Source of the DNA: Gammaproteobacteria bacterium
GTDB taxonomy: Bacteria; Pseudomonadota; Gammaproteobacteria; Pseudomonadales; Pseudomonadaceae
Assembly: GCA_018827205.1 (NCBI GenBank)
Contig: JAHJXZ010000129.1
Coordinates: 1-51,706, forward strand
Direction of reading: 5' to 3'
DNA: 51,706 nucleotides
Positions 44,734 through 51,706 of this stretch are shown here, one piece after another. Position numbers and translations under genes: made by a program. Under the pieces are notes generated by a model that saw nothing but the letters and a program-made list of their open reading frames with translations, made no database searches and was not told where the DNA came from. How positions within the stretch are numbered: position 1 is the first letter of the stretch; every line of letters starts with the position of its first letter.

Positions 44734-45129
44734 ATGAAAAACAACCTGATTGCCGCCGCCGAACTCGACCGCCTGGAAACCTGGGCCAAATACACCGCAG
44801 ACATGTGCCACAGCTGCATGTCCAGCTGCTGCACGCTGCCAGTCGAAGCGCGGCTGAATGACCTGATCCGTATCGGTGTGGTTGATGAGTTCGAACGCAG
44901 CGAGCCGCTGAAGAACATCGCCAAGCGCCTGCAGAAAGACGGCATCGTCGAACGTTTCCATCAGAAGTCGGGCATCTTTACCCTGACCCGCATGAGCAAC
45001 AACGACTGCTATTACCTCGATCGCAAAACCCGCCTATGCACCATCTACGAAAAGCGCCCGGATACCTGCCGCAACCATCCAAAAATCGGCCCGCGCCCTG
45101 GTTATTGCGCGTACAAGCCAAAGAGCTGA
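44734..45129 (+). CDS. YkgJ-family cysteine-cluster protein
   Basis: This 131-residue cytoplasmic protein carries the YkgJ (CxxCxxxCC) metal-cluster pattern. CHSCMSSCCTLPVEARLNDL lies at about residues 25-44, then CYYLDRKTRLCTIYEKRPDT with another Cys, and a final GYCAYKP. The family probably binds zinc or an iron-sulfur cluster, but no reaction is known. It stands alone, divergent from the DUF2339 gene and 45 bp before the AraC-type gene. Confidence 0.88.
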   Translation: MKNNLIAAAELDRLETWAKYTADMCHSCMSSCCTLPVEARLNDLIRIGVVDEFERSEPLKNIAKRLQKDGIVERFHQKSGIFTLTRMSNNDCYYLDRKTRLCTIYEKRPDTCRNHPKIGPRPGYCAYKPKS

Positions 45130-45174
45130 GTAACAGGATTGAGCTGCCGGCGAGCCTCGGGCAAGCTGGCAGCC

Positions 45175-45996
45175 ATGCAGCCCCCTGACTTCCCCGATGA
45201 CGCCGAGCAAACCGAGCGCACCCGCGCTACGGTGATGCGTTATCACTACAGCTGGAAAGACCGCGACCTCGACGCGGTGATGGCGTTGTATCACCCGGAT
45301 ATCCAGTACCACGACTTCTTCCAGCAGCGCTGCATGGGCCTTGCCGAGCTGCGCGAGTATGTGCGCAACAACCTGCCGCGCCAGCCTGGTGAAGCGCTGG
45401 AGCACACCGACCGAATTCGCATCGACGGGCATACCGCATTTATCCAGTACCGCATCAGCCTGCAGGGCAGTGGCGGACTGCTGGCATTCCACACTGGCGA
45501 AGCCATCACCGTGCGTGACGGGCTGATCTGGCGCATCCATGAATACGCCACGCTGATGCGTGAAGAACGCGAACAAATTACCGCCGGTGACTCCCGCCCA
45601 GCACTCAGCCGCCTCGGCCTCAGCGCCCGCCAGCTGAGCCTGCTGGCCCAGGACCTGGAAGACTACATGCAGCGCTCCCAGGTCTACCTCGATCCGCAGC
45701 TCAGCCTGCAACAGGTTGCCACCGCCACAGGTTACAGCCGCAACCAGATCTCCCACCTGCTCAACCAGGTGCTGGGCCAAAGCTTCTATCGCTATATCAA
45801 CCAGAAGCGCTTGCAGCACCTGCTGGCGGGTTTAGACGCGGGCAACGACCTACAGCGCATGGATGAACAGGCTTTCGCCGCCGGCTTCAATTCGCTATCA
45901 GCCTTCTACAGTTGCTTCCGCCGACATACCGGGTTGTCACCCAAGGCTTACCTCAAACAAATTTCCTTGCGGGCACGCACACAAGACACGCCTTGA
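45175..45996 (+). CDS. SnoaL/NTF2-like domain fused to AraC-type DNA-binding domain
   Basis: This 273-residue protein has an unusual order. An N-terminal SnoaL/NTF2-like domain (about residues 15-130) has TVMRYHYSWKDRDLDAVMALYHP and DRIRIDGHTAFIQYRI. A C-terminal AraC helix-turn-helix pair (about residues 165-265) has LQQVATATGYSRNQISHLLN and AFAAGFNSLSAFYSCFRRHT. The SnoaL pocket probably binds a small ligand. The start is uncertain: ATG 45175 was chosen for its fit to the domain; TTG 45139 has a slightly better upstream site. It directly precedes the oxidase-cupin-binding-protein genes and is probably their regulator. Confidence 0.85.
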   Translation: MQPPDFPDDAEQTERTRATVMRYHYSWKDRDLDAVMALYHPDIQYHDFFQQRCMGLAELREYVRNNLPRQPGEALEHTDRIRIDGHTAFIQYRISLQGSGGLLAFHTGEAITVRDGLIWRIHEYATLMREEREQITAGDSRPALSRLGLSARQLSLLAQDLEDYMQRSQVYLDPQLSLQQVATATGYSRNQISHLLNQVLGQSFYRYINQKRLQHLLAGLDAGNDLQRMDEQAFAAGFNSLSAFYSCFRRHTGLSPKAYLKQISLRARTQDTP

Positions 45997-46044
45997 TCGC
46001 TCTCCTACTCTCTGCGCAACGCTACTCACTTGCCGGAGATCACG

Positions 46045-47451
46045 ATGAGCCCATGGCGCTCCCTCAGCCTGTGGATGGATCAGCTGGACGAACCGCTGAC
46101 CGCCCGCCCCGCGCTGACCGAAGACGTGCACGCCGACGTGGCCATCATCGGCGCGGGCTACACCGGCCTGTGGACCGCCTATTACCTAAAGCGCCAGGCG
46201 CCACACCTGCGCATCGTCATCCTCGAAGGTGAGATTGCCGGGTTCGGCGCCTCCGGGCGTAATGGCGGCTGGCTGATGGGCAACCTGCTCGGCCAGGACA
46301 GCATGCTCGCCAAGCAGTCACCCGCCGCTCGGCAGAGCGCTTATGCATTGCTGCACGGTATTCCCGATGAAGTCGCCAGTGTCCTGCAGCGTGAGCAGAT
46401 CGCCTGTGATTACCGCAAAGCTGGCGTCTTGTATTGCGCCGCGCGCTACCCCGAACAACTCACCAGCCTGCGCAGCCACTTGGCCGAACTGCGCGCCCTG
46501 GGCCTGGATGAAAACGATTACCGCTGGTTGACCCCCTTTGACCTCGGCAAGCAATTGCAGCTGGCCAACGCCTTCGGCGCGATTCACACACCGCATTGCG
46601 CCACCATCCAACCGGCCAAGCTGGTACGCGGCCTCGCCCGCTGTGTAGCAGCCATGGGTGTCGAGCTGTATGAGCAAAGCCGGGTGATCGACTGGCAAAC
46701 CGGCTTGGTGCGCACCGACAGCGGCAGCGTCCGCGCTGACTGGATAGTGCCCGCCGTAGAGGGGTACGCCGCCAGCCTGCCGCCCCTGGGTAAACACCAA
46801 CTACCAGTGCAAAGTCTGCTGGTGGCCACCGAGCCGCTGCCCAAAGAAGTCTGGGCCGACATCGGCCTGGAGCGCGGCCAGGCCTTCAGCGAAAACAGCC
46901 GGCAGGTTACTTACGGCCAGCGCACCGCCGACAACCGCCTGGTGTTCGGCGCCCGTGGCGGCTACCGCTTTGGCGGCCGCTTACGCACCGACTTCAACCT
47001 CAGTGAGGATGAGCGTGACCTGCGCCGCTACCTGTTCAGCGAACTGTTCCCGCAACTCAAGCAGGTACGCATCACCCATGCCTGGGGCGGCAATCTCGGT
47101 ATGGCCCGGCGCTTTCGGCCACACATGCTGGTAGACCGGCGCAATGGCATCGCCCTGTCCGGTGGTTACGGCGGCGAGGGCGTCGGCGCCAGCAACCTCG
47201 GCGGGCGCACCCTGGCTGACCTGATTCTCGATCAGCAAAGCGAACTGACCCGCCAGCCCTGGGTGCTCGGTGATCAGCCCCTCAACCAGCTGCCGCGCTG
47301 GGAGCCGGAGCCGCTGCGCTGGCTCGGCTACAACGCGATCATCCAGAGCTTTGTGCATGAAGACCGCGTACTCGCCAACCCCCACAGCCCGCCCTGGCGG
47401 CGCCAGCTGGCCAGCAACCTGGCCGGCACCATGGAAAAATTCATGCGTTAA
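46045..47451 (+). CDS. FAD-dependent amine oxidoreductase (PauB/PuuB-like, DAO family)
   Basis: The start is ATG 46045 with GGAG 8 bases upstream; a TTG 15 bases earlier is less likely. The 468-residue product has an FAD-binding Rossmann motif, VAIIGAGYTGLWTAYYL (GAGYTG at 36-41). The DAO-type block ASGRNGGWL follows, and near the C-terminus GGYGGEGVGASNLGGRTLAD. These resemble gamma-glutamyl-polyamine oxidases (PuuB, PauB) and related amine oxidases. The downstream cupin and PotF-like binding protein support a polyamine or related amine substrate. The precise substrate is not determined by the sequence. Confidence 0.88.
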   Translation: MSPWRSLSLWMDQLDEPLTARPALTEDVHADVAIIGAGYTGLWTAYYLKRQAPHLRIVILEGEIAGFGASGRNGGWLMGNLLGQDSMLAKQSPAARQSAYALLHGIPDEVASVLQREQIACDYRKAGVLYCAARYPEQLTSLRSHLAELRALGLDENDYRWLTPFDLGKQLQLANAFGAIHTPHCATIQPAKLVRGLARCVAAMGVELYEQSRVIDWQTGLVRTDSGSVRADWIVPAVEGYAASLPPLGKHQLPVQSLLVATEPLPKEVWADIGLERGQAFSENSRQVTYGQRTADNRLVFGARGGYRFGGRLRTDFNLSEDERDLRRYLFSELFPQLKQVRITHAWGGNLGMARRFRPHMLVDRRNGIALSGGYGGEGVGASNLGGRTLADLILDQQSELTRQPWVLGDQPLNQLPRWEPEPLRWLGYNAIIQSFVHEDRVLANPHSPPWRRQLASNLAGTMEKFMR

Positions 47452-47466
47452 CCCCCGGAGAGTTTC

Positions 47467-47808
47467 ATGAGCATCGAACACTTCAAGAACACCGCGCAGC
47501 TAGCGTTGCCAGACAGCAACCCGGTCGCCGTGCCGCTCGGCGAACCTATCGCCATCACCAGCAGCCATGACATCGAACACGCCGACGGCGTTGCCGCCGG
47601 TATCTGGGAATGCACACCGGGCCGCTGGCGGCGGCAAATCGCCCAACAGGAGTTCTGTCACTTCATTACTGGGCGCTGCACCTTCACGCCAGATGGCGGC
47701 GAGCCCATGCACATCCAGGCTGGCGATGCCCTGCTGCTGCCCGCCAACACCTTCGGCATCTGGGATATCGAGGAAACCGTACGCAAGAGCTTCGTCCTCC
47801 TGAAATAA
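47467..47808 (+). CDS. Small cupin-domain protein
   Basis: This 113-residue single-domain cupin is of the DUF861/(S)-ureidoglycine aminohydrolase-like type. The blocks GIWECTPGRWRRQIAQQEFC, HFITGRCTFTPDGGEPMHI and GDALLLPANTFGIWDI cover both cupin motifs. Metal ligands are partly replaced, as often in this group. It follows the oxidase by 15 bp with GGAG upstream. Such cupins commonly accompany amine oxidases of this kind in pseudomonads; the role is unknown. Confidence 0.88.
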   Translation: MSIEHFKNTAQLALPDSNPVAVPLGEPIAITSSHDIEHADGVAAGIWECTPGRWRRQIAQQEFCHFITGRCTFTPDGGEPMHIQAGDALLLPANTFGIWDIEETVRKSFVLLK

Positions 47809-47886
47809 CCCGGCCCAGCGCAGGCCAACGCCTTTCACTTGCTACTGCCACTTCGACAACACCGATAAAAACGATGAGGTATTCCC

Positions 47887-48963
47887 ATGCTGAAGAAGTT
47901 ACTTCCTCTGCTGCTGTTAAGCAGCGTCAGCCAGGCCGCAGAAACTGTGCGTATCTACAACTGGACCGACTACATCGCGCCTGACACCCTCAAGCAATTC
48001 GAGCAAAACAGCGGGATTGCCAGCCACTACGACGTCTACGACAGCAACGAAACCCTCGACGCCAAGCTGATGGCTGGGCGCTCCGGCTATGACGTGGTGT
48101 TTCCGTCCAACCACTACATGGCTCGGCAGATCCAGGGCGGCGCGCTGAAGAAGCTCGACAAGAGCCGACTACCAGGCTGGAACAACCTCAATCCGGTGCT
48201 GATGAAGGCGCTGGAAACCAACGACCCAGGCAACCAGTACGGCTTCCCTTACCTGTGGGGCAGCACCGGGATCGGCTATAACGTCGCCAAGGTGCGCGAA
48301 GTGCTTGGCGCGGATATACCGCTCGACTCCTGGGACCTGATTTTCAAGCCTGAGTACCTGGCCAAGCTCAGCCAATGCGGCGTGGCGATTCTCGACAATG
48401 GCCCCGAGCTGCTGCCGATCGCCCTGCATTACCTCGGCCTGCCGCACCACAGCAAGAACCCAGAGGACTATGCAAAAGCCGAAGCCCTGCTGATGGAGAT
48501 GCGTAAGAACGTGCGCTATTTCCACTCGTCAAAATACGTCGGCGACCTGGCCAATGGCGATATCTGTATGGCCGTGGGGTTCTCCGGCGACATCATGCAG
48601 GCCGGCAACCGCGCCGCTGAAGCCAACAATGGCATCAACATTAACTACGTCATTCCCAAGGAAGGCACGCCCATCTGGTTCGACATGGTCACCATGCCGG
48701 TCGACAGCAACAACGAACAAGCGGCCTACGCCTTTATGAATTACCTGCTGCAACCTGAGGTAATTGCGCAGATCACCAACCATGTGCAATACGCCAACGG
48801 CAACAGTGCCGCCGACAGCCTGGTTGACCCCAAACTGAAAGCCGATGCCACGGTTTACCCGCCGCAGGACGCGATGGATAACCTCTACGCCCTGGAGGCC
48901 ATGCCATTGAAGATCGACCGCGTGCGCACACGCATCTGGAGCAAGGTCAAAAGCGGGATCTAA
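47887..48963 (+). CDS. Periplasmic polyamine-binding protein (PotF/SpuD-like)
   Basis: This 358-residue protein has a signal peptide (MLKKLLPLLLLSSVSQA|AE) and the PotF/PotD fold. The opening TVRIYNWTDYIAPDTLKQFE and YDVVFPSNHYMARQI are hallmark blocks, followed by YGFPYLWGSTGIGYNVAKV and WFDMVTMPVDSNN. The conserved aromatic and acidic pocket residues suggest putrescine, spermidine or a similar diamine. No ABC permease or ATPase gene adjoins it, so it is an orphan receptor here. A bidirectional terminator follows. Confidence 0.92.
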   Translation: MLKKLLPLLLLSSVSQAAETVRIYNWTDYIAPDTLKQFEQNSGIASHYDVYDSNETLDAKLMAGRSGYDVVFPSNHYMARQIQGGALKKLDKSRLPGWNNLNPVLMKALETNDPGNQYGFPYLWGSTGIGYNVAKVREVLGADIPLDSWDLIFKPEYLAKLSQCGVAILDNGPELLPIALHYLGLPHHSKNPEDYAKAEALLMEMRKNVRYFHSSKYVGDLANGDICMAVGFSGDIMQAGNRAAEANNGININYVIPKEGTPIWFDMVTMPVDSNNEQAAYAFMNYLLQPEVIAQITNHVQYANGNSAADSLVDPKLKADATVYPPQDAMDNLYALEAMPLKIDRVRTRIWSKVKSGI

Positions 48964-48993
48964 GCCTCGTAGAGGCTGCATCACGGCCAAAAC

Positions 48994-49029
48994 AAAGCCC
49001 CCGTCAACATTGGCTGACGGGGGCTTTTT
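48994..49029 (+). terminator. Strong intrinsic terminator between converging genes
   Basis: AAAGCCCCCGTCA and TGACGGGGGCTTT form a 13-bp stem with an 8-base loop followed by TTTTTG on the plus strand. On the minus strand a T-run also follows. It ends the binding-protein transcript and probably also that of the convergent CptA-like gene. Confidence 0.9.
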
Positions 49030-49047
49030 GTTTGCCGTGGGCAGTAA

Positions 49048-50802
49048 TTAAAGCTCGGCTGCCTGGGTGCTCTCGCGCTGAGCCAAGCTCCCCGCACTGG
49101 TCTTGGGCTTGATCAGGCTGAAATCAATCAAGCTCTTGGGTTGCGCGGGATTGCCAATCAGTAGCGGCATTGGTTGAAAGTCACTGCTGACCAGGCTTTT
49201 ATGCGCGTCATATTCATCAAAGCGCAGCCCGGCAAGATCAGCCCAAGTGTGGATAAAGTGCGCCGAACTGTAAGGCCGCGACAGTGTGGCCGTGAAATCC
49301 CGGGGCTGCTGCGCCTGCCACTGCGGCGAATTCCAGACAATAAACGGCACGGTATACATCGGACTGGTGGGTGCGGCCTCATTACGCCCCAACACATCGG
49401 GCTTGGATGCATCGAATACCGCTTCGCCGTGGTCCGCCAAGTACAGCAACATGCCGTTTGGCTCGTGCCCCGCCAAACCCTTGATCAGGCTGGCCACCAC
49501 ATGGTCGTTGTACAATACCGCATTGTCATAGCTGTTGTAAGTGGGTAACTGATCGCCCGTTACATTTGCCGGCACACCGGCGCGATCAGTAAAGCGCTCA
49601 AACTCAGGCGGATAGCGATACTGATAGCTCATGTGTGTACCCAGCAGGTGCACCACGATAAATTTGCGCGGCGCCGCATCGGCCAGCACCTTGGCAAAAG
49701 GCGCCAGCACGTCACCGTCATACTGGCGGGCGTTCTGTTCACGGTTGTTGTTCAGGTAGAACTGCTCATCAGCCTGCTCAGAGAACGTGGTGAGCATGGT
49801 GTTGCGTTTGGTCATGGTCTGCTGGTTGGTGATCCAGTAAGTCTTGTAGCCCGCCTGCTTCATCAGGTTGATCACCGATGGCGTGGTCAGGTAGCGATCC
49901 GGGTGCTCCTGATCGGCAAAGGTCAGAACCTGCTGCAACGCTTCGATGGTGTAAGGGCGCGGGGTGACCACGTTATCGAACACCTGCAACTGATCACGCA
50001 GTGCATCAAGCTCCGGGGTGGTCTCACGCGGGTAGCCATACAGGCTCATGCGTTGGCGATTGGTCGATTCACCAATCACCAAAACCAACGTGGCCGGCTG
50101 CCCGGCATGCGCATCCTGCAAATTCGCCAAGGGCGGGATGCTGGCATTCTCCGCCAACAGCACCTGCATATTGGCCAACTGCTCGCGGTAGTTCTTGTAA
50201 CCCACAGCCAGCTGCCAAGGCGTCGCTGTTTCGATGCGCTGGGCAAAGTTATCAAACCCTGCCTGCCAAGTATCATGCTTGCTGAACTGGCGTAGCGCCG
50301 GATAACCCACAGACACAAATATTGCCAAGGCCGCGGCGAATAACGCGCCAGGGCGCGACAGGTATACCGGACGCACCTTGCGCCACAGCAACCAGCCACC
50401 CAGGCCGTAGGCGGCAAATGCCAGGAGCATCCACCAGGAGAAGTACTGGATCAGGTATTCACGGCTCTCATTCAGGTTCGACTCGAACATGATGAAAATC
50501 ACGCTCTGCGAGAACTCCTGACCGTACACCAGGAAATAGCCAAAGCTGCCTAACGAGCAAAGCCACAGCAGCGCGCCAATACCCGCAGCCAACTGGCGGG
50601 CGCGGGCCGGCCACAGTAACAACGGCACCAGCCACAGCGCGCTGGCCAGCAAGGCCTGACGGAAACCGGAAAAGCCGGCCGTACCGGTCAACTGGATCAG
50701 TAACTGGGTAACGCCAGAGAAATACCAAAAGAACAGAAAGGCCCAACCTAAACCGGCCCAATCCACGCGCTGACGTGGCGACACTTGCAATGCTGCTGAC
50801 AT
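49048..50802 (-). CDS. cptA: CptA-like phosphoethanolamine transferase
   Basis: This 584-residue inner-membrane protein has five N-terminal helices within about residues 15-170 and a large periplasmic alkaline-phosphatase-type domain. The active-site block is LVLVIGESTNRQRMSLYGY with the phosphoryl-accepting Thr247. Further blocks are VVHLLGTHMSYQYRYP and LLYLADHGEAVFD, which hold metal ligands. This matches CptA/EptA enzymes that move phosphoethanolamine from phosphatidylethanolamine to lipid A or core sugars. Length and the GESTNR variant favour CptA, which acts on heptose I of the core. The exact acceptor here is inferred. Confidence 0.88.
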   Translation of the reverse strand: MSAALQVSPRQRVDWAGLGWAFLFFWYFSGVTQLLIQLTGTAGFSGFRQALLASALWLVPLLLWPARARQLAAGIGALLWLCSLGSFGYFLVYGQEFSQSVIFIMFESNLNESREYLIQYFSWWMLLAFAAYGLGGWLLWRKVRPVYLSRPGALFAAALAIFVSVGYPALRQFSKHDTWQAGFDNFAQRIETATPWQLAVGYKNYREQLANMQVLLAENASIPPLANLQDAHAGQPATLVLVIGESTNRQRMSLYGYPRETTPELDALRDQLQVFDNVVTPRPYTIEALQQVLTFADQEHPDRYLTTPSVINLMKQAGYKTYWITNQQTMTKRNTMLTTFSEQADEQFYLNNNREQNARQYDGDVLAPFAKVLADAAPRKFIVVHLLGTHMSYQYRYPPEFERFTDRAGVPANVTGDQLPTYNSYDNAVLYNDHVVASLIKGLAGHEPNGMLLYLADHGEAVFDASKPDVLGRNEAAPTSPMYTVPFIVWNSPQWQAQQPRDFTATLSRPYSSAHFIHTWADLAGLRFDEYDAHKSLVSSDFQPMPLLIGNPAQPKSLIDFSLIKPKTSAGSLAQRESTQAAEL

Positions 50803-50905
50803 GGCGACCTCATGACACCTAAATATCCATCGCCTTTATGCCAGCCAGCCTGTGAAAATTCCGTCAAACACCCTGCCGGAGTGAGCAACTTTTTGCCCAC
50901 CCAAG

Positions 50906-50942
50906 AAAAGCCCCCGCCGGCTCTCGCCGGCAGGGGCTTTTT
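50906..50942 (-). terminator. Intrinsic terminator downstream of typA
   Basis: AAAAGCCCC...GCCGG and CCGGC...GGGGCTTTT form a stem of about 14 base pairs with a short loop, with T-runs on both strands. It lies 18 bp after the typA stop on the minus strand and upstream of the CptA-like gene. Confidence 0.9.
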
Positions 50943-50959
50943 AGTTAGCTAGAACTGGA

Positions 50960-51706
50960 TCAGTTCTTGGCTTTCTTGGCAGCGCGGGTGCGCTCACCTT
51001 CGTCGAGGATCTTCTTACGCAGACGGATCGACTTCGGCGTGACTTCGCACAGCTCGTCGTCCTGGATGAATTCCAGAGCTTGTTCCAGGGTGAATTTCAC
51101 CGGTGGAACCAGAGCGATGGTTTCGTCTTTACCGGAAGCACGCATGTTGTCGAGCTTCTTGCCTTTGGTTGGGTTAACGCCCATGTCGTTGTCACGGCTG
51201 TTCAGACCAACGATCTGACCGTTGTAGATCTCTTGACCGTGCTCAACGAACAGCTTGCCACGCGCCTGCAGAGTTTCCAGGGAGTAGGTCAGCGCCTTGC
51301 CGGTTTCTACCGAGACCAGAACACCGTTCTGACGGCCGGACATGTCGCCGGACTTCATGGTGTCGTAGCGATCGAAGATCGAGGTCAGGATGCCAGCACC
51401 GTTGGTCAGAGTCAGGAACTGGTTACGGAAACCGATCAGACCACGAGCAGGGATGTTGTATTCCAGACGCACACGGCCTTTGCCATCCGGCACCATGTTG
51501 GTCAGGTCGCCCTTACGCAGACCCATCTCTTCCATGACCTTGCCCTGGGATTCTTCCGGGGTGTCGATGGTGACGTTCTCGAACGGTTCCTGCTTCACGC
51601 CGTCAACCTGACGGATGATCACTTCCGGACGACCAACACCCATTTCGAAGCCTTCGCGACGCATGGTTTCGATCAGTACCGAGAGGTGCAGCTCACCACG
51701 GCCGGA
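50960..51706 (-). CDS. typA: Ribosome-associated GTPase TypA/BipA, C-terminal part (start outside window)
   Basis: The reading frame is open to the window edge, where it reads SGRGELHLSVLIETMRREGF, so the gene is cut and about 248 C-terminal residues are visible of a protein of about 605. The signature blocks VRLEYNIPARGLIGFRNQFL and GQEIYNGQIVGLNSRDNDM are typical of TypA, as is the end KKILDEGERTRAAKKAKN. TypA is a translational GTPase that binds 70S ribosomes and matters under stress and low temperature. It is followed by a strong terminator. Confidence 0.96.
   Translation of the reverse strand, partial: SGRGELHLSVLIETMRREGFEMGVGRPEVIIRQVDGVKQEPFENVTIDTPEESQGKVMEEMGLRKGDLTNMVPDGKGRVRLEYNIPARGLIGFRNQFLTLTNGAGILTSIFDRYDTMKSGDMSGRQNGVLVSVETGKALTYSLETLQARGKLFVEHGQEIYNGQIVGLNSRDNDMGVNPTKGKKLDNMRASGKDETIALVPPVKFTLEQALEFIQDDELCEVTPKSIRLRKKILDEGERTRAAKKAKN

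Overview
The window is GC-rich gammaproteobacterial chromosome, almost certainly Pseudomonas in the broad sense. The reasons are the medium-chain-length PHA locus phaC1-phaZ-phaC2-phaD with convergent phaF-phaI, followed by ubiE-ubiJ-ubiB, hisI-hisE and tatABC; the bet genes, argS and hslVU next to it; and several Pseudomonas-type REP palindromes. I cannot name the species. No rRNA, tRNA, CRISPR array, prophage or insertion sequence was seen. Both ends cut genes: betB on the left and typA on the right.

Layout. 1-3050: end of the glycine-betaine synthesis genes (betB, betA). 3379-8270: argS, a SPOR-domain protein, hslVU behind a good sigma-32-type promoter, and a DUF971 gene. 8644-15772: the PHA locus (two class II synthases, depolymerase, TetR regulator, two phasins, a small granule-region protein), with a possible Crc/Hfq site at the phaC1 start and a tandem structured repeat upstream of phaI. 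15977-21881: ubiquinone genes ubiE-J-B, hisI-hisE, tatABC and rsmE. 21878-25824: an HxlR regulator divergent from an SDR gene and a DsbA-like gene, then dtd, pip and a small lipoprotein.

26497-34468 is the most unusual part. Two tightly overlapped operons converge on a REP pair. The plus-strand operon encodes an ApeP-like hotdog dehydratase, an ABC ATPase and permease, an acyl carrier protein, an intact ketosynthase, and a ketosynthase-like protein with Glu at the expected catalytic-Cys position. The minus-strand operon encodes a flavodoxin-like DarA homologue, a DarB-type ketosynthase III, an unknown 135-residue protein and a BtrH-type putative acyltransferase. I infer a compact pathway that makes, possibly acyl-transfers, and exports a cyclohexanedione, dialkylresorcinol or related lipid. 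It lacks the ketoreductase, ligase and MMPL exporter of standard aryl-polyene clusters. A membrane methyltransferase-like gene and a DUF2141 gene flank it.

34954-44493: two small lipoproteins, DUF924, fructose-1,6-bisphosphatase, a membrane diguanylate cyclase with an intact I-site, and the DUF3999/DUF2339 membrane pair. 44734-48963: a YkgJ protein and an amine-oxidation cassette (SnoaL-AraC fusion regulator, FAD oxidase, cupin, orphan PotF-like binding protein). 49048-51706: a CptA-like phosphoethanolamine transferase and the 3' part of typA.
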